Below, piece by piece: positions 36,948-43,824 of a stretch of 64,000 nt of DNA (within the stretch, counting starts at the first letter, position 1; every line of letters begins with the position of its first letter). The notes under the pieces were generated by a model. It worked only from the letters and a program-made list of their open reading frames with translations, searched no databases and was not told where the DNA came from. Made by a program: the position numbers and the translations under genes. Source of the DNA: Bacteroidota bacterium (GTDB lineage: Bacteria > Bacteroidota > Bacteroidia > Chitinophagales > Chitinophagaceae); assembly GCA_013287475.1 (NCBI GenBank), contig JABDDT010000001.1, forward strand, positions 35,339 through 99,338, written 5' to 3'.

Positions 36948-37787
36948 TTATGTCTGTATTCCTTTTTTGTAAATTCCATAAATTTTTAAATCAGATATTG
37001 CAGGTTTAATAATCTCGATCACATTTTCAAATTCGTTCGTATTTTCAAATTCCATATCAGCATGAAAACTATATTTCCAGTCACTGCCGGGTATCGGATA
37101 GGATTGCAATTTGCTCAGGTTAATACCAGCATTCGCAATGAGAGTAAGCACTTTTGCGAGGCTTCCACGTGAATGATCAGTATGAAAAGTAACAGAAGCT
37201 TTATTTGCATCTTTTACAGGTTCTGAATTTTCTTTACGTTGTAATACTAAAAATCTTGTATAGTTATTTTTCATGGTATGAATATCGGGGGCGATCATCT
37301 CCAATTGAAATAAACTGGCTGCCAGGTTACTGGCGATGCCAGCGATATGCTTGCTTTTACGCTGATGAATATGTTTTGCACTCAGGGCAGTATCTTCCGT
37401 TTCAATCAGTTTCCAATCGAATTGGTTTAGATAATCCAGACATTGCAGTATGGCCATCGGATGGGAATGTACTTCCTTTATGTCTTTAAGTGTTATGCCC
37501 GGATTCACTACCAGATTCTGTCGGATCTGCAAATAAATTTCACCCGAAATCACCAGGTCACTATTCCGAAGCAGTGAATAGTTGGGAAGAATGCTACCTG
37601 CAATGGAATTTTCTATAGCCATTACCGCAGCATCACAAAGGCTTGGATCAGTTACTGATTTCACTACTTCCTGGAAGCGGGCACATGCCAGAATATTGGT
37701 CTTTTCGCCAAAAAAAATTCTGACTGCTTCCTGATGAAAACTTCCTTCATATCCCTGAATGGCTACACGTTGAATAGGTTGCTGCAT
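36948..37787 (-). CDS. pheA: Prephenate dehydratase with ACT domain
   Basis: Converts prephenate to phenylpyruvate for phenylalanine. The 279-residue protein begins VAIQGYEGSFHQEAVRIFFG. It has AVMAIENSIAGSILPNYSLL, the HSHPMAILQC region and NNYTRFLVLQ with the conserved T-R-F catalytic motif. The C-terminal ACT domain (VTFHTDHSRGSLAKVLTLIA, then KLQSYPIPGSDWKYSFH) normally binds Phe for feedback inhibition. No chorismate mutase domain. It is the first structural gene behind a Phe/Tyr attenuator, so it should be controlled at both enzyme and transcription level. Confidence 0.95.
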   Translation of the reverse strand: MQQPIQRVAIQGYEGSFHQEAVRIFFGEKTNILACARFQEVVKSVTDPSLCDAAVMAIENSIAGSILPNYSLLRNSDLVISGEIYLQIRQNLVVNPGITLKDIKEVHSHPMAILQCLDYLNQFDWKLIETEDTALSAKHIHQRKSKHIAGIASNLAASLFQLEMIAPDIHTMKNNYTRFLVLQRKENSEPVKDANKASVTFHTDHSRGSLAKVLTLIANAGINLSKLQSYPIPGSDWKYSFHADMEFENTNEFENVIEIIKPAISDLKIYGIYKKGIQT

Positions 37788-37792
37788 ATGAT

Positions 37793-37822
37793 AAAAAAAA
37801 ATCCCGGCTTTTGACCGGGATT
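37793..37822 (-). terminator. Attenuator terminator directly upstream of pheA
   Basis: On the minus strand AATCCCGG and CCGGGATT form a perfect 8-bp GC-rich stem with a 7-nt loop (tcaaaag). It runs into nine Ts, two of them in the stem. The T-run ends 5 nt before the pheA ATG, so a terminator here would stop transcription before the gene. This location makes sense only as a conditional terminator. Confidence 0.92.
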
Positions 37823-37873
37823 CTATTGTTAAGTTCTAAAAATTACCTGTTGATTAACAAAAGCATGCCCGGT
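37814..37873 (-). promoter_or_regulatory. Alternative antiterminator fold of the pheA leader
   Basis: Two nested pairings are possible upstream of the terminator. ACCGGG inside the leader ORF (37868-37873) pairs with CCCGGT of the terminator 5' arm (37814-37819). TTGTTAA at the end of the leader ORF (37854-37860) pairs with TTAACAA (37826-37832). Both cannot coexist with the terminator. A ribosome completing the leader ORF would cover the upstream strands and allow termination; a ribosome stalled in the Phe/Tyr run would leave them free. Confidence 0.8.
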
Positions 37874-37935
37874 TTGCTTCTAAAGTAGAAGAAAAAATAA
37901 AAACCAAAATAACGGTATGCTTTTCTGTTGACCAT
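37843..37935 (-). CDS. Phe/Tyr-rich attenuation leader peptide of the pheA operon
   Basis: A 30-codon ORF, too short for the ORF track. It begins MVNRK, contains AYRYFGFYFFFYF, and ends LLLINR before TAA. It has six Phe and four Tyr codons, and residues 7-18 hold 10 of these aromatics. The stop codon lies 20 nt before the terminator 5' arm, the usual spacing for ribosome-controlled attenuation. It functions as a sensor of charged tRNA-Phe and tRNA-Tyr rather than as a protein. Its content matches the downstream genes for both amino acids. Confidence 0.9.
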   Translation of the reverse strand: MVNRKAYRYFGFYFFFYFRSKPGMLLLINR

Positions 37936-37944
37936 ATATCTCTT

Positions 37945-37972
37945 CAAAAATAAATCATTCCAGTGATACAAA
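37945..37972 (-). promoter_or_regulatory. Putative promoter of the pheA attenuator leader
   Basis: On the minus strand TATTTTTG fits the TAnnTTTG -7 consensus and ends 9 nt before the leader ATG. A TTTG lies 16 nt further upstream, slightly closer than the usual -33 spacing. The transcript would begin with only a few nucleotides before the leader ORF. Confidence 0.5.
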
Positions 37973-37999
37973 AAATTTATTTTCAGGGCCTGGATGGTA

Positions 38000-38575
38000 T
38001 TATAAGTTGTTTAATCTTTTCTCCTGCAAGGAACTTACCAGTTTAAAAAGATGAAAGGGCTTATAAATTCTCCAGTCAGGCTGCTCTATGAGACTGATGT
38101 AACGATCCAGTTTGGCCCTGCGAAAATCATACTGGGTCGGTTCTGGCATATTAATGCAGACAACCCAACCTTGCCTGTCTTCCACGTCTTCTCTCCATTC
38201 TTCATAATAATCTTTATCGCCGCTATGGAAATTCAGTACGTTTTCTGCGATTAGAATAAATTTAAAAATTCCTTCTGCCATGAATTTATCAGCTACTTCT
38301 CTTTTGAGGCTCATTATATCATTTTCAATTGCGTCATTCCATTCACCGATCAGTTCAATAATTACATATTTTTCTTCATAATCGGCTAATAACACTTTTA
38401 AATAAAGCGTTCGTGAGCCAAATTCATCCCATTGAGGATGAATTAAATAATTATAGATCGCCTGAGTAAATTCAAATTCTGAATAAATACGTCCGAAGAA
38501 GGGTGAACGTTCGTCTTCCTCACTAATATAAATGTGTCGCCAGTTATAATATGGTTCAATATCATGCATATTCAA
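38000..38575 (-). CDS. Conserved-looking hypothetical protein
   Basis: A 191-residue acidic, aromatic-rich protein with no signal peptide or membrane helix. Sequence landmarks are YYNWRHIYISEEDERSPFFG, TQAIYNYLIHPQWDEFGSRT, KYVIIELIGEWNDAIENDIM and GWVVCINMPEPTQYDFRRAK. I do not recognise the family; it has the look of a Bacteroidota-specific cytoplasmic protein. It lies upstream of the pheA attenuator on the same strand but about 65 nt separate it from the leader, where the attenuator promoter is placed, so a shared function is not implied. Confidence 0.7.
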   Translation of the reverse strand: MNMHDIEPYYNWRHIYISEEDERSPFFGRIYSEFEFTQAIYNYLIHPQWDEFGSRTLYLKVLLADYEEKYVIIELIGEWNDAIENDIMSLKREVADKFMAEGIFKFILIAENVLNFHSGDKDYYEEWREDVEDRQGWVVCINMPEPTQYDFRRAKLDRYISLIEQPDWRIYKPFHLFKLVSSLQEKRLNNL

Positions 38576-38621
38576 ATTCCTGATACATTTGCAAATTCCT
38601 ATTTATTTTTTAATGTACTTC

Positions 38622-38667
38622 ACTCCCATACTCCCACACTCCCATACTCCCATACTCCCATACTTTC
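38622..38667. repeat. GGGAGTAT tandem repeat, locus A
   Basis: Five consecutive 8-bp units read ACTCCCAT, ACTCCCAC, then three ACTCCCAT, followed by ACTTTC. The minus strand reads GGGAGTATGGGAGTATGGGA, giving five G3 tracts with 5-nt loops, enough for a G-quadruplex. It lies between murQ and the 191-residue unknown gene. The same motif recurs at 42546-42575 and 55432-55532. Confidence 0.75.
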
Positions 38668-38670
38668 AGT

Positions 38671-39489
38671 TTACTTCCTTCTGCTTTCAGCTGCTTTTTT
38701 AACACTCCCGAATTGAAGCAAAAGTTTTTTTGCTGTTTGATAATCGGTAATTCCTGTCTGATTCATAAGCATACTTGTACCTCTTTCTATTAGTTTGGTA
38801 TTGGTGAGCTGCATATTGACCATCCGCGTATCTTCCACCCTTCCTATTCGGATCATCACAGTTGTAGAAATCATATTCAGAACAAGTTTCTGCGCAGTGC
38901 CGCTTTTCATCCGGGTGCTGCCGGTAACAAACTCCGGACCTACTATCACTTCCACAGGATAATCAGATGCTGCTGCCAGCGGTGTACCCGGATTACAAGT
39001 TACACACCCAGTAGTTATACCTTTCTGCCGGCATTTTTCCAGTGCACCGATAACATAAGGGGTTGTACCGCTGGCGGCTATTCCAATGACCACATCTTTT
39101 TCATTTACTTCAAATTCGGAGAGATCAAGCCATCCCTGCTCACGGTCATCTTCGGCATTTTCTACAGGTGTACGAATTGCTTTTTCTCCTCCTGCAATCA
39201 GTCCGATGATCAAACCATAAGGCATCCCATAAGTAGGCGGAATTTCACTGGCATCAAGAATACCCAATCGGCCACTTGTACCGGCTCCAAGATAAAATAA
39301 GCGGCCGCCGCTGAGCATTTTATCGGTGACGATTTCTGTAAGTTTTTCAATCTGAGGTATAGACTGGGAGACCGCCAGGGGCACCTGTTGATCTTCCCTA
39401 TTAATAAAAGTGAGAAGCTCACGTGTGCTCATTTTTTCCAGATGTCGGTAAGGACCCTGCTCTTCTGTTATCTTTTCAAAGTCCATCAT
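38671..39489 (-). CDS. murQ: N-acetylmuramic acid 6-phosphate etherase
   Basis: Cleaves the lactyl ether of MurNAc-6-P to GlcNAc-6-P and D-lactate in peptidoglycan recycling. The 272-residue SIS-domain protein shows RLFYLGAGTSGRLGILDASE, the signature IPPTYG, the catalytic-type ENAEDDREQGW, VIGIAASGTTPYVIGALE and VGPEFVTGSTRMKSGTAQKL. Family length is about 270-300. It overlaps the upstream kinase gene by 4 nt, forming a recycling pair. Confidence 0.95.
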   Translation of the reverse strand: MMDFEKITEEQGPYRHLEKMSTRELLTFINREDQQVPLAVSQSIPQIEKLTEIVTDKMLSGGRLFYLGAGTSGRLGILDASEIPPTYGMPYGLIIGLIAGGEKAIRTPVENAEDDREQGWLDLSEFEVNEKDVVIGIAASGTTPYVIGALEKCRQKGITTGCVTCNPGTPLAAASDYPVEVIVGPEFVTGSTRMKSGTAQKLVLNMISTTVMIRIGRVEDTRMVNMQLTNTKLIERGTSMLMNQTGITDYQTAKKLLLQFGSVKKAAESRRK

Positions 39490-40328
39490 TTATTTTTATG
39501 ATAAGCAATCAATCCATCCATTGGCTTTCTTAAAAACTTACCAATTTCCCAGCCAAATGATTTACAAAGTTCTTTCAGAATATCCTGAAACCCAAAAGCA
39601 ACACTTCCTGTAAAATAAATTGGTATTTTCCCGGCTTCAGGATAACGAGCCAGATGTATAGAAAAAAAATCAAAAAGTCCGTCCTCAATAATATTTTCTA
39701 TCATATAATGTCCGCGGTTTTCAGCCAGAAATATCGTGAAAGAAGCAATATACCGATTGGGCAATGGTTTTTTATAAACTGAGTCGAGTATATCTGAAAC
39801 TGTTACACTATATTTTTTACGAAATTTATTATGCAATTCAGCATCGAAAATTTTGTATAATAAATATTGAAGCACTTTTTTCCCGAGATAGGCCCCGCTG
39901 CCTTCATCTCCCAATACATAACCAAGTCCAGGGCTATTACGAATAATTTTCTTTCCATTATAATAGCCAGAATTACTGCCCGTTCCCAATATTGCAACGA
40001 GGCCTTTGTTTTTTCCGCAGAGTGCTCTCGCAGCGCCTGTCAGATCATGTTCAATTTCAATCCATGCTTTCGGGAACACTTTTTTAATGGCTCTTCGCAC
40101 CAGAGCCCTGTTTGAAGCAGAAGCACAACCAGTTCCGTAAAAATATATATGAGTAGGCTTATTTTTATTTAATGCCGGTAAAAGTTCATTCTGCATCAAT
40201 GCCACAAGTTGCAATTCATTTAGGAAATAAGGGCTTGCACCCTGGGTATTTATGAATTGTTTCCGGCCATTTGATATAAAACACCATTCACATTTGGTAG
40301 AACCACTATCCGCAATCAGTATAGGCAT
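39486..40328 (-). CDS. BadF/BadG-type N-acetylhexosamine kinase
   Basis: A 280-residue sugar kinase of the ASKHA fold, similar to N-acetylglucosamine/N-acetylmuramic acid kinases. The phosphate-1 motif is LIADSGSTKCEWCFI, the phosphate-2 region is LVAILGTGSNSGYYNGK, and GLGYVLGDEGSGAYLGKKVL is the adenosine/hinge signature of this group. Overlap with murQ makes MurNAc and/or GlcNAc the likely substrate, producing the MurQ substrate MurNAc-6-P. That specificity is inferred. Confidence 0.87.
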   Translation of the reverse strand: MPILIADSGSTKCEWCFISNGRKQFINTQGASPYFLNELQLVALMQNELLPALNKNKPTHIYFYGTGCASASNRALVRRAIKKVFPKAWIEIEHDLTGAARALCGKNKGLVAILGTGSNSGYYNGKKIIRNSPGLGYVLGDEGSGAYLGKKVLQYLLYKIFDAELHNKFRKKYSVTVSDILDSVYKKPLPNRYIASFTIFLAENRGHYMIENIIEDGLFDFFSIHLARYPEAGKIPIYFTGSVAFGFQDILKELCKSFGWEIGKFLRKPMDGLIAYHKNK

Positions 40329-40413
40329 ATTAACTTTTTAAAGTTTTCGGGGCGAAGGTATATTGTTTATGGTGTAAGGTAAATATACCATCAGTTACAG
40401 ATCATTTCTTTGC

Positions 40414-40421
40414 TAAATTTG
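40414..40421 (+). promoter_or_regulatory. Putative -7 box of the S41 protease gene
   Basis: TAAATTTG matches TAnnTTTG and lies 25 nt before the ATG. A clear -33 element is not seen. Confidence 0.4.
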
Positions 40422-40446
40422 CAGCACATCAGGTGAAATCAAATAC

Positions 40447-42063
40447 ATGAAAAAACTGAACTTCTGGCTGCCCCTTTTATTCGCTGTGGTTATGATTCTG
40501 GGAATGTTAATCGGATTCAGACTTTATCCAAGTACCAGTACCGGAGGATTTTTTAAAACAGGAAAACTGAGTCCCGTCCAGGAAGTGCTGGATATCATCA
40601 ATGATAAGTATGTGGATTCTGTTCAGGAAGATTCATTGAGCGAAGAAGCAATCCAGGGTTTACTTTCCCACCTGGATCCGCATTCCTATTATATTCCGGC
40701 TGTTGACCAGGTAGAAATGAATGAAGACCTGCAGGGCAATTTCCAGGGAATTGGCGTGGAATTTCAAATATTAAATGACACCGTAAATGTAACCAATGTG
40801 ATCAGCGGGGGGCCCAGTGATAAAGCAGGACTCCAGGTTGGGGACCAGATCATCCGGGTAAATGATTCCGTTGTCGCAGGTAATGGTATTACTGCAGAAA
40901 AGATAAAAAAATTGCTGCGTGGGCCTGGAGCAAGCATGGTAAATCTGACTATGTTTCGGGATCATGTTCCCAAACAATTCACGATCCTGCGTGGGGTGAT
41001 TCCCTTGCCTGCTTTAGATGCAGCGTATATGATTGACAAAGAATCGGGTTATATCAGGATCAACAAGTTTTCCAGAACCACTTACCAAGAATTTATGGAG
41101 GCCTTAGAGCCATTAGAAAAACAAGGTATGAAAAAACTTGTTTTAGACATCCGGGGAAATGGTGGTGGTATCGTGGATGAAGCTGTGAATATGGCTGATG
41201 AGTTTCTTGGTAATGATGAATTGATAGTTTATACGGAAGGAAGGAAAAGCCCAAGAAAAGAATATCATGCCCAAAGACCCGGAAGTTTTGAAACCGGGAA
41301 ACTCATACTCCTGGTGGATGAAGGAACAGCATCAGCCAGTGAAATCCTTGCAGGTGCCTTGCAGGACTGGGATAGGGCAAGTATAGTTGGCCGCCGGACT
41401 TTTGGCAAGGGTTTGGTACAGGAGCCTTTCGAATTGAATGACGGAAGCGAACTTCGTCTGACAATTGCCCGATATTATACTCCATTGGGGCGAAGTATCC
41501 AAAAACCATATAATAAAGGCCGTGAAGCTTATAATGAAGAAGTGATCGATCGTTTTCACAATGGTGAGGTAATTCATGGAGATACTTCCAATATTCACTC
41601 CGGGCCTGTTTTCAAAACGCCATCAGGCAGACTGGTTTACGGAGGTGGAGGAATCACTCCCGACTTTTTTGTGGCCCTTGATACAACACAAATTTCAAGG
41701 AATGTAAGCGCACTATATATCAGCGGAGATTTGAATAACTTTATTTACGAATATTTTATTCGTCACCAGGCCGAGTTAAAACAGTTCCAATCACCTGCGG
41801 CATTTTATACCGGTTTCAAAAAAGATGCTGAAGTATGGAATGAACTTCTTGCTTATACAAAAAAGGATTCTATCAATCTGGAGGGTATTGATCCTGTGAA
41901 CCGAAGCCAGGTGGAAATAAGAGTGAAGGCCTTTCTCGCGAGATTTATCTGGCGTACTCAGGGCTATTTTTATATAATGAACCAAACAGACCCTGTTTTA
42001 ATAAAAGCAATGGAGTTATTGGAAGCCAACAACTCCATTCCAACAGCAGTGAAGACCAATTAA
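40447..42063 (+). CDS. S41 family C-terminal processing protease
   Basis: A 538-residue periplasmic serine protease. One N-terminal membrane helix (FWLPLLFAVVMILGMLIGF) anchors it. A PDZ domain at about 95-180 (GIGVEFQILNDTVNVTNVIS, DKAGLQVGDQIIRVNDSVV) binds substrate C termini. The catalytic core has LVLDIRGNGGGIVDEA, DEGTASASEILAGALQDWDR with Ser296 as likely nucleophile, and TFGKGLVQEPFELNDGS with Lys321 as general base. It resembles Prc/CtpA proteases that trim or degrade envelope proteins. Its stop codon overlaps the convergent DUF6249 gene by 4 nt. Confidence 0.94.
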   Translation: MKKLNFWLPLLFAVVMILGMLIGFRLYPSTSTGGFFKTGKLSPVQEVLDIINDKYVDSVQEDSLSEEAIQGLLSHLDPHSYYIPAVDQVEMNEDLQGNFQGIGVEFQILNDTVNVTNVISGGPSDKAGLQVGDQIIRVNDSVVAGNGITAEKIKKLLRGPGASMVNLTMFRDHVPKQFTILRGVIPLPALDAAYMIDKESGYIRINKFSRTTYQEFMEALEPLEKQGMKKLVLDIRGNGGGIVDEAVNMADEFLGNDELIVYTEGRKSPRKEYHAQRPGSFETGKLILLVDEGTASASEILAGALQDWDRASIVGRRTFGKGLVQEPFELNDGSELRLTIARYYTPLGRSIQKPYNKGREAYNEEVIDRFHNGEVIHGDTSNIHSGPVFKTPSGRLVYGGGGITPDFFVALDTTQISRNVSALYISGDLNNFIYEYFIRHQAELKQFQSPAAFYTGFKKDAEVWNELLAYTKKDSINLEGIDPVNRSQVEIRVKAFLARFIWRTQGYFYIMNQTDPVLIKAMELLEANNSIPTAVKTN

Positions 42064-42455
42064 AGCACTTGATTGTCCGGCAATTGTTTTCTTTCAATCT
42101 TATAAGACATGATTAGACCGATTCCTCCCCCAATGGCAATCAGGGCAAAGTAAATAGGTACATTGGCGTCATCGTTCCCAAAACCATGTGCTGCATGTAT
42201 TCGAACGCTATATAAAAAGAAATTGTCCATGAGATAAGCAATAAATAACCCGATACCGGACCCCACCAGTAACAGACCCCACTTGAGATTACGGAAAGGG
42301 GCCGGACGTCTTTCCAGTTTCAATTTCGGATCGAGGCCCTTCTCAATCATGGCCATATTTTCCTTGTTATTGATATACCTGATGCCGAAAATCAATGCAC
42401 AAATAGAAAGACTGCTAAGAATAAGCCAAAAAAATACCAGTTGATCGGGTCCCAT
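42060..42455 (-). CDS. DUF6249-like membrane protein
   Basis: A 131-residue integral membrane protein with three hydrophobic segments (about 5-25, 58-78 and 100-120). Motifs include GIRYINNKENMAMIEKGLDP, which resembles the conserved short loop of DUF6249 proteins seen next to ECF sigma genes in Bacteroidota. It is divergent from the sigma factor at 42629 and may belong to the same regulon. Function unknown; family assignment is from recollection. Confidence 0.72.
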   Translation of the reverse strand: MGPDQLVFFWLILSSLSICALIFGIRYINNKENMAMIEKGLDPKLKLERRPAPFRNLKWGLLLVGSGIGLFIAYLMDNFFLYSVRIHAAHGFGNDDANVPIYFALIAIGGGIGLIMSYKIERKQLPDNQVL

Positions 42456-42545
42456 ATACTTTTTATTTAATTTTTATCAATTGTTTTCTACCCCTATCAG
42501 ACTACACCATTTGGGCTTAGGTTACAAGAACTGACAGTTTTTTAC

Positions 42546-42575
42546 ACTCCCACACTCCCATACTCCCATACTTTC
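42546..42575. repeat. GGGAGTAT tandem repeat, locus B
   Basis: Three units (ACTCCCAC, ACTCCCAT, ACTCCCAT) followed by ACTTTC, in the same orientation as locus A. It lies in the shared upstream region of the divergent DUF6249 and sigma genes. Confidence 0.7.
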
Positions 42576-42628
42576 TTTAAATGTACCTTAGCCTGTAACC
42601 ATGATCTAATATATAACGTCTTATCCTT

Positions 42629-43219
42629 GTGGTAATAAGCGGGCAACCAGATGACCAGATCATTGACAGGATCCTTAAAGGGGAGCAGTCTGTGTTTGCT
42701 TTGTTGGTAGAAAAGTACAAAAATTATGTCTTCACCCTTGTTCTAAGGTTTACTGAGAACAGGGAAGATGCTGAAGAAATTGCCCAGGATGTTTTTGTAA
42801 AAGCATATCGCTCATTGGCTGATTTTCGCGGGGACTCAAAATTCAGTACCTGGTTATTTACCATTACCCGCACAACCTGTCTTAGTTTTTTAAGAAAGAA
42901 AAAACTGGATATTATTTCTCTTGACAATGAAAGAAACGGCATCCAGGCAGAAAACAGGGAATCAGGTTTCAGTGCCAATGGAATTGAACAAAAATCAAAG
43001 CATACCATGCTGAATCAGGCCATTTCAATGCTTAGCCCTGACGACGCCCAGGTACTCAATCTTTTTTATAAAGGTGATCAGACTCTTGAGGAAATAGGTA
43101 AAATAATGCGCCTGGATCCTAATACTGTAAAAGTGAAACTTCACAGGGCAAGACAACGTCTAAAGGAAAAGATGGAAAAACATTTTTCTCATGAAGTACG
43201 GGAAATATATGCGGATTAA
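42629..43219 (+). CDS. RNA polymerase ECF-type sigma factor
   Basis: A 196-residue ECF sigma factor. Region 2: DRILKGEQSVFALLVEKYKN, then ENREDAEEIAQDVFVKAYRS and DSKFSTWLFTITRTTCLSFL. Region 4: LSPDDAQVLNLFYKGDQTLE and MRLDPNTVKVKLHRARQRLK. The best available start is GTG at 42629. It is followed by a gene with anti-sigma features, forming a standard pair. Its targets could include the divergent DUF6249 gene. Confidence 0.92.
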   Translation: MVISGQPDDQIIDRILKGEQSVFALLVEKYKNYVFTLVLRFTENREDAEEIAQDVFVKAYRSLADFRGDSKFSTWLFTITRTTCLSFLRKKKLDIISLDNERNGIQAENRESGFSANGIEQKSKHTMLNQAISMLSPDDAQVLNLFYKGDQTLEEIGKIMRLDPNTVKVKLHRARQRLKEKMEKHFSHEVREIYAD

Positions 43220-43268
43220 GGGAGAATTAAAACATTCTTATGGATATTTTATTATTAAAAGAAATGAT

Positions 43269-43805
43269 ATGGAGCAAGAAATGGAAAAACTTATTTGGGA
43301 ATATATTGACGGACTTGCCGATGCAACCTTGAAAGCGGACATTTCAAAGCATATTGCGGAAGATCCGGTCTGGCACAATAAATATATCGAGCTGATGAAC
43401 ATTCATGAAATGCTTCAGAAAGAAGATCTTGAAATGCCCTCTCTTCGCTTTACTAAAAATATTATGGAAGAAATCGCTCATTTACATGTAGCGCCTGCAA
43501 CAAAAAATTATATCAATAAAAATGTGATCCGCGGGTTTATGGCTTTTTTCCTGGTCATGATCGGAGGATTATTTATCTATTTTATCGGACAGATTCATTG
43601 GAGCAGTAATTCAACAGGTAATCTGATACCTGCATATAGTCTTAATGCCAATAAAGTAAACTGGAGCCTTCTATTAAATAATACTTATGTAAATATTTTT
43701 ATTGGCATCAACGTTATGCTTGGTCTTATACTTGTTGATAAATATATGCAGGGAAAGAAAAATTCCAGGGATGCTGGTCGCCTGACCAAAGGGGACAGTG
43801 CCTAA
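43269..43805 (+). CDS. Probable anti-sigma factor (membrane)
   Basis: A 178-residue membrane protein if started at ATG 43269 (MEQEMEKLIWEYIDGLADAT); the ORF extends upstream to 43191 and overlaps the sigma gene, so a coupled upstream start is possible. The N-terminal 75 residues are helical and resemble the short zinc-free anti-sigma domains of Bacteroidota (WEYIDGLADATLKADISKHI). Two membrane helices follow (GFMAFFLVMIGGLFIYFIG and NIFIGINVMLGLILV). It should hold the upstream sigma factor at the membrane. Role inferred from context and topology. Confidence 0.75.
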   Translation: MEQEMEKLIWEYIDGLADATLKADISKHIAEDPVWHNKYIELMNIHEMLQKEDLEMPSLRFTKNIMEEIAHLHVAPATKNYINKNVIRGFMAFFLVMIGGLFIYFIGQIHWSSNSTGNLIPAYSLNANKVNWSLLLNNTYVNIFIGINVMLGLILVDKYMQGKKNSRDAGRLTKGDSA

Positions 43806-43812
43806 TCATTTG

Positions 43813-43820
43813 TACATTTG
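43813..43820 (+). promoter_or_regulatory. Putative -7 box of the cystathionine beta-synthase gene, possible leaderless start
   Basis: TACATTTG fits TAnnTTTG and lies 4 nt (cttc) before the ATG at 43825, just after the anti-sigma stop. Confidence 0.4.
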
Positions 43821-43824
43821 CTTC

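Noticed and set aside
38622-38667. Possible CRISPR-like array
   Set aside because: The units are 8 bp and directly adjacent with no spacers, so this is a simple tandem repeat.
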